From Paenibacillus sp. 1781tsa1 (lineage in GTDB: Bacteria > Bacillota > Bacilli > Paenibacillales > Paenibacillaceae): 64,000 nucleotides of DNA. The notes beneath the pieces are model-generated. The model had not been told where the DNA came from and ran no database searches. It saw nothing but the letters and a program-made list of their open reading frames with translations. The translations under genes and the position numbers were made by a program. The stretch lies in NCBI RefSeq assembly GCF_024159265.1, contig NZ_JAMYWY010000001.1, positions 3,162,001 through 3,226,000 on the forward strand, written 5' to 3'. Each line of letters opens with the position of its first letter. The first letter of the stretch is position 1. Below, in pieces: positions 18,171 to 27,083 of the stretch.

Positions 18171-20345
18171 ATGATGAAACGCACACTTGTTATAATGGTA
18201 ACCATGATTTTGGGGTTATCATGTACACCTTTTACAGGTTACGCAGAAGAAGATTCGTTTGATTTTAATGCAACATTCCAAGGGGCTATCATGCTCTCGC
18301 TTGGCAGCCCAAACGCAGTCGTTGATAATACGGACACATTGATTGACCAAACCAATTTTAATATCGTTCCTCTGGTTAAAAATAACCGGACACTCCTGCC
18401 TCTGCGTTTCATAAGCGAGAGTCTGGGAGCACAAGTGGCATGGGATTCGAAAACGTCCACAGCTACAATTAAAGCCTCAGGTAAATCTATCAAAGTAACA
18501 TTAGGCAGCAGCAAGATGTTCATTAACGGCAAATCTTTTGCATTGGATGCTCCGGCACAATACAAAGAAGGCAGAGTGTTCATCCCGTTAAGGGCTGTAA
18601 GCGAAGCGTTTGCTAAAAAGGTGTTTTTTGACCGGGGCATTATCGTCGTAAGTAATACCACTATTCTTAATGCAAAACGGGATAGAGAAATCGTTGATTA
18701 CTTGAAGTTTGTACTTGCTCCTTATTCGAAAGATCCATATACGGGTAAAACATTGTCCACAGAACAAGTTGCCCGTCTGGAACAGAGTGTAGTCATGCTG
18801 GAGTCGTATGACAAGGATGATAATTATCTCGGATTCGGTAGTGCCATATCGATCGGATACGGATTGTTTTTAACCAATTATCACGTCATTGCTGATTCCA
18901 GCAGTTATATGATCCAGACGAGTCAGGACCAGTATTATGACGTACAAGGCGTCATTGCAGCGGATGAGAATCTCGATTTGGCAATAGTCAAAACATCCAT
19001 GCGTACAAATATTCCTCCGCTTCATGTAGGACTGACGACCAAAATTACTACGGGGCAGCCTGTAGTAGCCATAGGTAATCCTGAAGGACTTCAAAACACG
19101 ATTTCGACAGGGATCATTAGCGGTATTCGAAACTACGGAAGTGACAGGCTGATACAGACTACGGCTCCCATCACCAACGGCAGTTCCGGAGGACCATTGC
19201 TTAATATGAAAGGTGAAGTCATTGGGGTAAATACAATGGGTATAGAAAAAGGGGATTTGAACTTTGCTATTCCCATTGATTATGCATCCCGTTGGATCAA
19301 GAAATACACGGCATTATCCTTTTCGTCCATTCCTGTGCTTAACCAAGATCAATTCAGGGAAACAGCAGTGACGGAACAAGAACCAACTGTAGAACAGCCA
19401 TCAACTGTTAGCCAGAATGTTCATCTAATGGGCCGAACAGTACGTGAAGCCATTCCAGATTCGAATCATTCCGTTGTCTATGCAATTGATGAGAACCAAT
19501 CAACGATTTTTGCTTATCGCTACGCTGACAATAAGGTTCTGGCAGAGTCCACTTCATTCAGTACTCCTCCAAGAAAGCTTCTGCATGCAAATGGTGAGAT
19601 CTATGTCATATTCAGTAATGCTGATTACAGTTCATACCGCTTTGATGAGCAGCAGGGAGGACAGATCGTTGTACTTGAAGCTGACACGCTTAAAATCAAA
19701 GATCAGTGGGATACTCGAATCGATCCATATGAGATTGAGGTAGATCATTCCGGTCACGTCTACGTTAATTCGGGCTCCGGGCAATGGACCTCTATCATTA
19801 GTTATGACCGGGCGACAAAGAAGGAGATCTCCAGTGCAACCATACGACAAGGAAGTCACATGGTCCTGCATCCAGCGGAAGATCGGATCTATGCTGTTGA
19901 CTCCGATGCTTCGCCGAGAGATATTGAGATGTTTCGGTTAGTGGATGGCAAGTTTACTGGTAACCAGGATTCTCCATATCACGGTGATTACAAGTTCTCA
20001 ACGGTTATTGGCATTTCACCTGATGGAAAGTACGTATTAAACGGAGCCGGTACGGTTTTGTCCGCTACCAATAACTCTGCAAGTAATATGCAATATGTGA
20101 CTGCAATTGATCCGTTTGACTATGTAGCTGTACATTCAGCGCATAAGGAAACCTTTTTCACAGGAAAAGATCGCTTGATTAAACAGTATGATACTGAAAC
20201 ACTTAAAGTGACGGATACACTAACGACCAAAGGAACAATCCTAAAGCTGTTCATGTCGGATAAACAACTGATTGCAATCACCAAAATAACCTTAACTGGC
20301 AATCCTCTGCCGCAATATGCGGTTGAAACGGTTAAAGATTTCTAG
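18171..20345 (+). CDS. Secreted HtrA/DegP-like serine protease with stalk domain and C-terminal propeller
   Basis: This 724-residue protein combines a signal peptide (about 1-25), a copper-amine-oxidase-type stalk domain (about 50-165, LLPLRFISESLGAQVAW and VFIPLRAVSEAF), and a trypsin-like protease domain (about 205-380). His238 is in TNYHVIA, Asp269 in ENLDLAIVK and Ser339 in NGSSGGPLL. A C-terminal region (about 425-724) has YVTN/WD-like strands typical of a propeller. The usual HtrA PDZ domain is absent. CGAGGAGA precedes the ATG. It is monocistronic and probably works at the cell surface. Confidence 0.86.
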   Translation: MMKRTLVIMVTMILGLSCTPFTGYAEEDSFDFNATFQGAIMLSLGSPNAVVDNTDTLIDQTNFNIVPLVKNNRTLLPLRFISESLGAQVAWDSKTSTATIKASGKSIKVTLGSSKMFINGKSFALDAPAQYKEGRVFIPLRAVSEAFAKKVFFDRGIIVVSNTTILNAKRDREIVDYLKFVLAPYSKDPYTGKTLSTEQVARLEQSVVMLESYDKDDNYLGFGSAISIGYGLFLTNYHVIADSSSYMIQTSQDQYYDVQGVIAADENLDLAIVKTSMRTNIPPLHVGLTTKITTGQPVVAIGNPEGLQNTISTGIISGIRNYGSDRLIQTTAPITNGSSGGPLLNMKGEVIGVNTMGIEKGDLNFAIPIDYASRWIKKYTALSFSSIPVLNQDQFRETAVTEQEPTVEQPSTVSQNVHLMGRTVREAIPDSNHSVVYAIDENQSTIFAYRYADNKVLAESTSFSTPPRKLLHANGEIYVIFSNADYSSYRFDEQQGGQIVVLEADTLKIKDQWDTRIDPYEIEVDHSGHVYVNSGSGQWTSIISYDRATKKEISSATIRQGSHMVLHPAEDRIYAVDSDASPRDIEMFRLVDGKFTGNQDSPYHGDYKFSTVIGISPDGKYVLNGAGTVLSATNNSASNMQYVTAIDPFDYVAVHSAHKETFFTGKDRLIKQYDTETLKVTDTLTTKGTILKLFMSDKQLIAITKITLTGNPLPQYAVETVKDF

Positions 20346-20356
20346 AAGAGTAGAAC

Positions 20357-20384
20357 AGGTCCCTGCTGAACAGCAAGGGCCTCT
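20357..20384 (+). terminator. Probable terminator
   Basis: AGGTCCCTGCT (20357-20367) pairs with AGCAAGGGCCT (20372-20382) with one mismatch and one G-U. The following T tract is weak. Confidence 0.55.
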
Positions 20385-20428
20385 TCCATTTATGTTATGG
20401 TGATGGGAAGTGGCTCTGCGAGGTAAGA

Positions 20429-20457
20429 TTCAAAAATAGCTTCGTCCGTTCTATAAT
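20429..20457 (+). promoter_or_regulatory. Sigma-A-type promoter of the AraC-family gene
   Basis: TTCAAA (20429-20434), a 17-base spacer and TATAAT (20452-20457) lie about 45 bases before the start. Confidence 0.5.
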
Positions 20458-20503
20458 TAGAAATCAGAATGAAAAATGGAACAAGTAAAAGGAGTCTGGA
20501 TGT

Positions 20504-21502
20504 ATGCAATCTCAACCGAATGATCGAATTAAAGTTCACCCAGGCTTTTGGGCCGGATTACATCAAATAGGGATTGGTGCAGAAGACATCGCTCGCACAG
20601 CACAACTATCTCTTGAGACAATAAATAAACCTGTAGTGACTCAATCTCAGTACTATGCAATCTGGCAGGCTTATTCAGATCTCATTGGAGAAACTGCCGA
20701 AGGCATCATCAAACTTGCAACCGGATATGAGATATCGAAGTATCCTCCGCCTGTGCTGGCGATGTACCATGCTCGTGATTATCATGATGCGTTAAATCGA
20801 ATGGTTCGTTACAAGCAAATGTGCCCTCCCGAGAGTTTGCAGCTTACCGAAGCGGGGGAGGAATGTATCATTGAACTCGAATGGTTACATAAGGAGGTAC
20901 CGGGTCCGCCATTACTGGTCGGTATTACACTGGTATTTCTGCTCGAACTTGGACGGAGGGGCACAGGCCAGCCTTTGATGGCCAAAAGGGTCGAATTCTC
21001 CCAACCTATGGGCAACGTATATACCCTTGAGGCTTACTTCGGCTGCGGAGTCGATACGAATTCCAACCATAATCGGCTGACGCTAGAGCGAAAAGATCTG
21101 AGTCTTCCATTTCTCTCGTATAACGAGGAGTTACTGGAGATTCTGACCCCGGCTCTGGATCGGTCGCTGGATGAACAGAAGAGCAGTCGTTCCGTTACTG
21201 AAGTGGTCAAATGGATCTTGAAACGTAACCTCACAGGAAAACGCCCTGACATCCAGACGGTCGCCAAAGAGCTTCGCATGAGTGATCGTACCTTGCAACG
21301 GCGACTGACGGAAGAGAACACAAATTTCAAGCAATTATTAACCGAAGCCAGACGTGAGCAGGCCCGGGAGTACCTGGCAGATCCTTCGCTCGATATCAAA
21401 GAAGTAGCATTCCTGGTTGGATATGAAGACCAGAATTCGTTCTATCGTGCGTTCCGGACCTGGGAAGGAGATACACCTTCGAATTGGCGTGTCAGGCAAT
21501 AA
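20504..21502 (+). CDS. AraC-family regulator with arabinose-binding-like (OruR-type) N-terminal domain
   Basis: This 332-residue regulator has an N-terminal domain (about 20-200) of the type found in OruR/VirS-like AraC proteins, with ILKLATGYEI-like and YHDALNRMVRYK patterns. The C-terminal AraC domain (about 230-332) includes VAKELRMSDRTLQRRL and AFLVGYEDQNSFYRAFRTWEG. AAAAGGAG precedes the ATG. The SDR at 21632 follows in the same direction behind a long inverted repeat and is the likeliest target. Confidence 0.87.
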   Translation: MQSQPNDRIKVHPGFWAGLHQIGIGAEDIARTAQLSLETINKPVVTQSQYYAIWQAYSDLIGETAEGIIKLATGYEISKYPPPVLAMYHARDYHDALNRMVRYKQMCPPESLQLTEAGEECIIELEWLHKEVPGPPLLVGITLVFLLELGRRGTGQPLMAKRVEFSQPMGNVYTLEAYFGCGVDTNSNHNRLTLERKDLSLPFLSYNEELLEILTPALDRSLDEQKSSRSVTEVVKWILKRNLTGKRPDIQTVAKELRMSDRTLQRRLTEENTNFKQLLTEARREQAREYLADPSLDIKEVAFLVGYEDQNSFYRAFRTWEGDTPSNWRVRQ

Positions 21503-21547
21503 CTCTGGCGCAAGGTGCTAGTTACTGAGCCCTTCAGACCTCGTAAT

Positions 21548-21613
21548 ATTATAACTATCCGGTGCATGAAGCTGTTGGCAATATTCAAGAAGCCGCTGCC
21601 GGATAGTTGTAAT
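21548..21613. promoter_or_regulatory. 15-bp inverted repeat upstream of the SDR gene
   Basis: ATTATAACTATCCGG (21548-21562) and CCGGATAGTTGTAAT (21599-21613) are inverted copies with one mismatch, 36 bases apart. The right arm ends just before the AAGGAG site of the SDR. It could be paired operator half-sites or a 5' hairpin. Confidence 0.7.
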
Positions 21614-21631
21614 CAAGAAGGAGAATGAAGG

Positions 21632-22426
21632 ATGGATATGGGACTAAAAGAGAAAACAGCCTTAGTTACAGGATCAACAAAAGGAATCGGTAAAGCGATT
21701 GCCATGGAACTCGCCCGAGAAGGTGTTCATGTGCTGATTAATGGACGCAATGATGAAGAGGTGGAACGAACAGTTCGTGAAATCAAGACCACTTTTCCAG
21801 ACACCTCTCCGCAAAAGGCAACGGCTGATCTTGTTGATCAGGCGCAACGCCAAGCCTTATTTGAGAAATTTCCTGAAGTTGATATATTAATCAATAGCAT
21901 GGGCATATATGAAATCATGAGTTATGAAGACGTGAACGATGAAGTGTGGGAAAAATATTTCCGTACCAATGTTCTGGCGGCCAATGGTCTGTCCCAATTT
22001 TATTTACCTAAAATGATGAAGAACAATGACGGTCGTATTATTTTCATAGCAAGTGAAGAAGCCCTCATGCCCTCAGGCCAGATGCCTCAGTATTGCATGA
22101 CCAAGTCAATGCTACTGTCATTATCCAAAAGTTTGTCCAAACTGACAGCAGGCACCCAAGTTACGATCAATACGATCATGCCAGGGCCAACCCTGTCTGA
22201 GAATGTGCGTGAGATCATTGATGGCATATACCCAGATGAGACGTTGACTTTCGAGGAAAAAGAGAAGGAATTTATGAAAAGCAATCTGCCTCAGTCTGAA
22301 TTACAGCGATTCATCAAGCCAAGTGAAATAGGCAGACTCGCCGCTTTTGTATGCAGCCCGTATGCTTCAGCCTTTAGAGGATCTCCGATCCGTATGGACG
22401 GGGGTATGATTCCCACCATATTCTAA
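21632..22426 (+). CDS. Short-chain dehydrogenase/reductase (SDR)
   Basis: This 264-residue classical SDR has the NAD(P) motif TGSTKGIG, the stabilising INSMG strand (in place of NNAG), an active-site Ser in IASEEA and the catalytic YCMTK (YxxxK). The C-terminus ends in RMDGGMIPTIF, with the usual DGG. It probably forms a cytoplasmic tetramer. AAGAAGGAG lies upstream. The substrate is unknown. Control by the neighbouring AraC protein is likely from position, and a terminator follows. Confidence 0.88.
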   Translation: MDMGLKEKTALVTGSTKGIGKAIAMELAREGVHVLINGRNDEEVERTVREIKTTFPDTSPQKATADLVDQAQRQALFEKFPEVDILINSMGIYEIMSYEDVNDEVWEKYFRTNVLAANGLSQFYLPKMMKNNDGRIIFIASEEALMPSGQMPQYCMTKSMLLSLSKSLSKLTAGTQVTINTIMPGPTLSENVREIIDGIYPDETLTFEEKEKEFMKSNLPQSELQRFIKPSEIGRLAAFVCSPYASAFRGSPIRMDGGMIPTIF

Positions 22427-22458
22427 AATTGTTCAGGATACAGCATATGTATCTCAAG

Positions 22459-22484
22459 AAGTCGCCAGTATTGGCGACTTTTTT
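22459..22484 (+). terminator. Rho-independent terminator (GTCGCC family)
   Basis: AAGTCGCCA (22459-22467) pairs perfectly with TGGCGACTT (22472-22480) across GTAT and is followed by T6. Confidence 0.9.
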
Positions 22485-22574
22485 AATGCCTATGTTAAAG
22501 ATCGTTGTTGATATTTGCTTACAAAAATGTTCTATAATGAAGTCATCAATCTACGAGGAAAGGTTGGGGCGTAA

Positions 22575-23096
22575 ATGATAATAAGAAAAGCAATATTAAA
22601 TGATGCATCAGGTATCGCGAAAGTTCATGTTGATAGTTGGAGAACAACTTATAAAGGCATTATCTCAGATGAATTTCTAAAGAATTTATCTTATGAACAA
22701 CGAACAAAACTGTGGACGAAAAACATTGCAAAAGAAGATAATTATGTTGTTGTTGCAGAAAATACAGAAGGCCAAATCATAGGTTTCGCAGATGCTTTTA
22801 AGAGAGAAACCAATAAAGTGACGAATTCGGGGGACTTAACCTCTATTTATCTATTTGAGGAATATCAAGGACAGGGCATAGGAAGGAAGATATTCAAAGC
22901 ACTGTTCAAACATTTCAAAGAATTGGGCTATAACAGGATATTTGTTGACGTTCTTGAGGGAAATAAAACTCGCTATTTTTATGAACATTTTGGTGCTGAA
23001 TTAGTCAAAACAAGTCAAATTGGGATCGGTGGAAAAATGTTAAACGAACTGACCTATGAATGGAATAATATTGACGATGTTCTAGAAAATTTATAA
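22575..23096 (+). CDS. GNAT-family N-acetyltransferase
   Basis: This 173-residue acetyltransferase has the acyl-CoA pyrophosphate loop EYQGQGIGRKIF near residue 97 and the C-terminal FYEHFGAELVKTSQIGIGG typical of GNATs. It resembles Bacillus proteins that start IRKAILNDASGIAKVHVDSWRTTYKGI. The coding sequence is visibly more A+T-rich than its neighbours, so recent acquisition is possible. The acceptor is unknown. Confidence 0.85.
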   Translation: MIIRKAILNDASGIAKVHVDSWRTTYKGIISDEFLKNLSYEQRTKLWTKNIAKEDNYVVVAENTEGQIIGFADAFKRETNKVTNSGDLTSIYLFEEYQGQGIGRKIFKALFKHFKELGYNRIFVDVLEGNKTRYFYEHFGAELVKTSQIGIGGKMLNELTYEWNNIDDVLENL

Positions 23097-23202
23097 TCAT
23101 TCGTCCAAATGATAAAAGATACTATTTAGCTTTAAAGACTGTGTTTTGAAAAGAGGTGCGTTATTTTATTCATAGGACCTATGCGAGGGGGGCTATCAAG
23201 TT

Positions 23203-23257
23203 TATAATACAGGTATGATTTACCGAAAACGGTTTCTGTTATTTGGAAGCGATTACT
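23203..23257 (+). promoter_or_regulatory. Promoter -10 with tandem LacI-type and cre-like operators before the GH2 gene
   Basis: TATAAT (23203-23208) has no good -35. It is followed by GAAAACGGTTTC (23225-23236), a LacI/GalR-type near-palindrome around CG. TTGGAAGCGATTACT (23243-23257) then matches the degenerate cre consensus WTGNAANCGNWNNCW. Both sites sit where a bound repressor would block early transcription. Confidence 0.55.
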
Positions 23258-23290
23258 TGTATCCATTAGACGAACTTAAAAGGAGACAAC

Positions 23291-26113
23291 ATGATGATAG
23301 CTGCACTTAATCTGGAAGGTGTCTGGAAACTTCAACTCGATGAACATAAGGTAGAGCGAGGTCTGAATTTCTCAGACGTCATTACATTGCCCAATACCAC
23401 ATCTCACGCGGCCAAAGGCAAGAGAAACGAACATGTGTTAATCGGTGCGCTGACAGATGAGTACTTATTTGAAGGATATGCCTGGTTTTCACGTGAGATC
23501 GATATTCCCGAACATCTAGCGAATAAACGTTGCTTCTTGCATCTGGAACGAACAAGGGTTACCACGGTCTGGATCGATGGGGTTGAATGGGGTACGCAAA
23601 ACAGTCTGAACACACCTCACCGTTATGAGATGGAGGCAGGGCTAACCGCCGGTACTCACACCATTACGATTCGAGTAGATAATACCGATTATCCAACCAA
23701 AGGTGGGCACCTTACATCCGAAGACACGCAGACGAATTGGAACGGGATCACGGGGAAAATGGAACTTCAGTTTTTTGAGCGTGTTTATCTGCATAATGTT
23801 CAAGTTTACCCGGTGTTGTCGAGTCGAGCTTTCGATATTAAAGCAGCATTTGTTGGTGATCTGCAGGGCGTGCGAATCGGGGTATCCGCTGTTGCTATTA
23901 GTGCAGATCCGGTTCATACGACGGAGGAGCAGATCTTCATCCCTGATTCGCCGGAGATCCAGCTGACGTACCAGATTGGTGAAGATGCCATGTTATGGAG
24001 TGATGATGAGCCTAATCTGTATCAACTTCACATTCAGCTGCAAGACGAGAACGGGGAAATACTGGACTCCACCGAAGTATGGACAGGATTACGGGAATTC
24101 CGGGCAGCTGGGGACAAATTCACGATTAATGGTCGCAAAACGTTTCTTCGGGGCAAACATGACGGGCTGATCTTTCCGCTCACAGGATATGCGCCAACAG
24201 ATGTGGATGAATGGGTTCGCATTCTTGGCATCTCCAAGTCCTACGGTATTAATCACTACCGTTTCCATACCTGTTGTCCTCCAGAGGCTGCTTTTATTGC
24301 TGCGGATCTGTTAGGCATCTATATGGAGCCTGAGCTCCCGTTCTGGGGAACTATTACGGATGAAACAACAGAGGGGCATAATCAAGCAGAGCAGGATTAC
24401 TTGATCAGCGAGGGGTTTGCGATGCTGCGAGCTTTTGGTAATCATCCTTCGTTTGTGATGATGTCCTTGGGAAATGAACTGTGGGGCAGTAAGGACAGAC
24501 TGAATTCCATTTTGAAGGCATACAAAGCATACGATCATCGTCATCTATATACCGAAGGTTCGAATAACTTTCAGTTCGTGCCGGACATTCTGGAGGAGAG
24601 TGAATTCTTCTGCGGGGTGCGGTTCTCCAAAGAACGGTTGTTCAGGGGATCTTATGCGATGTGTGATGCTCCGCTTGGTCACGTGCAAACCGATATGCCA
24701 AATACGTTGAAAGATTACGATTCAAACATTCTACCTGAGCAAGGCAGCGACGCTGACCCTTCTGGTCAAACGGGGGACAAAGAGATTCAAATCCAGTATG
24801 GCACAGGTTCCAAAACCGTGCAGGCTGAAGCCGGAAGTGATCAACTCGTCTCACATGTACCGATCATCTCGCATGAAATTGGACAGTACGCCACGTTTCC
24901 CAATTTCGAGGAGATCAACAAGTATACGGGCTCCCTTAAAGCGAAGAACTTCGAAGTGTTCCGAGAACGCCTGGAAGCCAAAGGGTTGGGACATCTGGCA
25001 GAAGCCTACTTCAGAGCCTCTGGTAAGCTTGCGGTCGCATGTTACAAAGAGGAACTGGAAGCGGCTTTTCGTTCAAAGGAATTAGCCGGGTTCCAGCTGC
25101 TGGATCTCCAGGATTTCAGTGGTCAGGGAACAGCGCTGGTAGGTATACTGGACGCATTCATGGATTCCAAAGGCATGATTACACCTGAGGAGTGGAGAAC
25201 GTTCTGTTCCGATGCGGTGCTGCTCGCGAGATTCCCCAAATATAATTATCGAGCTGGTGAATTGTTCGAAGTGCGCATTGAACTAAGTTACTTCCGGAGA
25301 CAAGTGTTGGATGGACTTCAACTGAAATGGGAGTTACAAGGCGAGCAGCAACAAGATGGTATCCTTGTAGAAGGGAAAGCTGACTTACCAGCGTTCCATG
25401 GAGAACATTATGTGAGTATCACGGATCTTAGTATTCGTATCCCTGATGTCTCCAATATGACCAAAGTGGAGCTGAAATTATCCATTCCGGGCACGGATAT
25501 CCGTAAGTCTTACGACTTGTGGATCTACCCGGATCAACTCGAAGTGGATCTGAGCGGTCTTAACCTCTTTACCGAGCTATCGGACCAAGCGTTGGCTCTG
25601 CTTGAGCAGGGCGAGGATATTTTACTTTTCCCGAACCCCAATCAGATGCAACACGCGATTCAAGGTTTCTATAGCACCGATTTCTGGTCTTACCCGATGT
25701 TCCGATCGATATCGGAGAATATGAAAAGAGAAGTACCTGTAGGCACAATGGGCTTGTTGATTCAACAGGACCATCCGGCCTTCGAACATTTTGTCACAGA
25801 GGAATACTCGACCTATCCGTGGTGGAGCATCGTTTCCGAATCATCATCGATCATCTTGGATGAGCTGAGTAAAGATCTGCAACCAATTGTGCAGACCATT
25901 GATAATTTTGAACGGAACCATAAGCTCGGACTATTGATGGAGTGTAGGGTGCGGAATGGGAGAGTACTGATGGGTGCTCTGAATCTGGAGAGTCTATTGA
26001 CTACGCTGGAGGGAAGACAATTGTTATATAGCTTCCAGCGTTATGTACAAAGTCCGGCGTACCAGCCAGCTACCCGTTTGGAAGTCGAGGAACTGCGCCA
26101 GTTGTTTATCTAA
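23291..26113 (+). CDS. Glycoside hydrolase family 2 enzyme (beta-glycosidase)
   Basis: This 940-residue cytoplasmic enzyme (no signal peptide) has the GH2 order: sugar-binding jelly roll (about 5-165), immunoglobulin-like domain (about 170-275) and TIM barrel (about 280-560). LRGKHDGLIFP opens the barrel, NHPSFVMMSLGNELWG holds the acid/base Glu, and SHEIGQYATFPNFEE probably holds the nucleophile Glu. A long C-terminal part (about 620-940) is unlike short beta-galactosidases. The substrate could be a galactoside, glucuronide or rhamnogalacturonan fragment. AAGGAG lies just before ATG 23291. Two operator-like sites upstream suggest sugar and carbon-catabolite control. Confidence 0.85.
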   Translation: MMIAALNLEGVWKLQLDEHKVERGLNFSDVITLPNTTSHAAKGKRNEHVLIGALTDEYLFEGYAWFSREIDIPEHLANKRCFLHLERTRVTTVWIDGVEWGTQNSLNTPHRYEMEAGLTAGTHTITIRVDNTDYPTKGGHLTSEDTQTNWNGITGKMELQFFERVYLHNVQVYPVLSSRAFDIKAAFVGDLQGVRIGVSAVAISADPVHTTEEQIFIPDSPEIQLTYQIGEDAMLWSDDEPNLYQLHIQLQDENGEILDSTEVWTGLREFRAAGDKFTINGRKTFLRGKHDGLIFPLTGYAPTDVDEWVRILGISKSYGINHYRFHTCCPPEAAFIAADLLGIYMEPELPFWGTITDETTEGHNQAEQDYLISEGFAMLRAFGNHPSFVMMSLGNELWGSKDRLNSILKAYKAYDHRHLYTEGSNNFQFVPDILEESEFFCGVRFSKERLFRGSYAMCDAPLGHVQTDMPNTLKDYDSNILPEQGSDADPSGQTGDKEIQIQYGTGSKTVQAEAGSDQLVSHVPIISHEIGQYATFPNFEEINKYTGSLKAKNFEVFRERLEAKGLGHLAEAYFRASGKLAVACYKEELEAAFRSKELAGFQLLDLQDFSGQGTALVGILDAFMDSKGMITPEEWRTFCSDAVLLARFPKYNYRAGELFEVRIELSYFRRQVLDGLQLKWELQGEQQQDGILVEGKADLPAFHGEHYVSITDLSIRIPDVSNMTKVELKLSIPGTDIRKSYDLWIYPDQLEVDLSGLNLFTELSDQALALLEQGEDILLFPNPNQMQHAIQGFYSTDFWSYPMFRSISENMKREVPVGTMGLLIQQDHPAFEHFVTEEYSTYPWWSIVSESSSIILDELSKDLQPIVQTIDNFERNHKLGLLMECRVRNGRVLMGALNLESLLTTLEGRQLLYSFQRYVQSPAYQPATRLEVEELRQLFI

Positions 26114-26177
26114 GACTGGTGAAGAAGAGGCAGCAGATTTCTTATTCTTAAATATTTTTTTTGAAATATGCGCTTAT

Positions 26178-26206
26178 AAGACCCTTCCATTCGTGGAGGG
26201 GTCTTT
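26178..26206 (+). terminator. Rho-independent terminator with TTCG loop
   Basis: AAGACCCTTCCA pairs with TGGAGGGGTCTT over 12 bp (one G-U) around a TTCG loop; a short T tract follows. Confidence 0.8.
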
Positions 26207-26341
26207 GACATTCTTTATTCTCTTACAGTTTAGGGTCAGAATATTGCATTTCATCCCAATTCGATTCCGAAACCTATGCTAAAATAGTATATTCGAGAGT
26301 GAAATTCAGAGTCGATGTTGATGAAAGGCGGATGTCCCTCC

Positions 26342-27082
26342 ATGTTTAATATTGCAATCTGTGATGATGAGGAGCAGCAACGAGAACGTGTGAAATCAAT
26401 GCTGATTTCCTTATCCTTAAAAACCAATTTTGATTTTCAAATTAGCTTATTCACCTCTGGCGAACAATTACTCTCACACTATAGAGAGGTTGGAGATACC
26501 TTTCATATTCTCATCATGGATGTGGAGATGGGCGAAATGAACGGGATTCAGACCGCCAAAGAGATCAGGAACATGAAATTTCTGGATGTACAGATTATAT
26601 TCTTGACCAGTTATCCGGAATACATGGTGGAGAGCTTCGATGTCATCACCTTTCAATATCTGATCAAGCCAATACAGCCGCACGTTTTCGAGGAAAAGAT
26701 GATCAAGCTGTGTCAATATTTTCAGGCATTGGACAAAAAGTATGTATTAATCAAGTCAGATTATGATGAACTGTTGCTGAAATATGATGATATTCTTTGG
26801 ATTGAGGTGGTCAAAAGTGTAACGATCAAGAACAAATTGAATTTTGTGACACAGGAACATGTACATGAGACCCAAGGCATTCTATCAAGCTATGCTACCG
26901 GTTTGAAAGAACATGGTTTTTTGCAGATTCATCGCTCGATTATCATTAATCTGATGCATGTGCAGAAGTTTTCCGGTACTCAAGTCGTTATGTTAAATGG
27001 GACAGAGCTGCCCATAGGCCGATCCAAAGTCAAGGAAGTTAAAGACGCTTACACTAAATTTATGATTATGAGGATTCAATGA
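26342..27082 (+). CDS. LytTR-family response regulator (AgrA/VirR-like)
   Basis: This 246-residue regulator has a receiver domain (about 1-125) with acidic pair ICDDEE, phospho-acceptor Asp in LIMDVEMG, and Lys in YLIKPI. A LytTR DNA-binding domain (about 140-246) includes GFLQIHRSIIINLMHVQKF and LPIGRSKVKEVK. In-frame ATGs at 26315 and 26321 exist, but the family begins MFNIAICDDE and AAGGCGG lies before ATG 26342. The sensor gene follows after one base, so they are a two-component pair. No peptide precursor (agrD-like) or AgrB was seen. Confidence 0.88.
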   Translation: MFNIAICDDEEQQRERVKSMLISLSLKTNFDFQISLFTSGEQLLSHYREVGDTFHILIMDVEMGEMNGIQTAKEIRNMKFLDVQIIFLTSYPEYMVESFDVITFQYLIKPIQPHVFEEKMIKLCQYFQALDKKYVLIKSDYDELLLKYDDILWIEVVKSVTIKNKLNFVTQEHVHETQGILSSYATGLKEHGFLQIHRSIIINLMHVQKFSGTQVVMLNGTELPIGRSKVKEVKDAYTKFMIMRIQ

Positions 27083-27083
27083 T

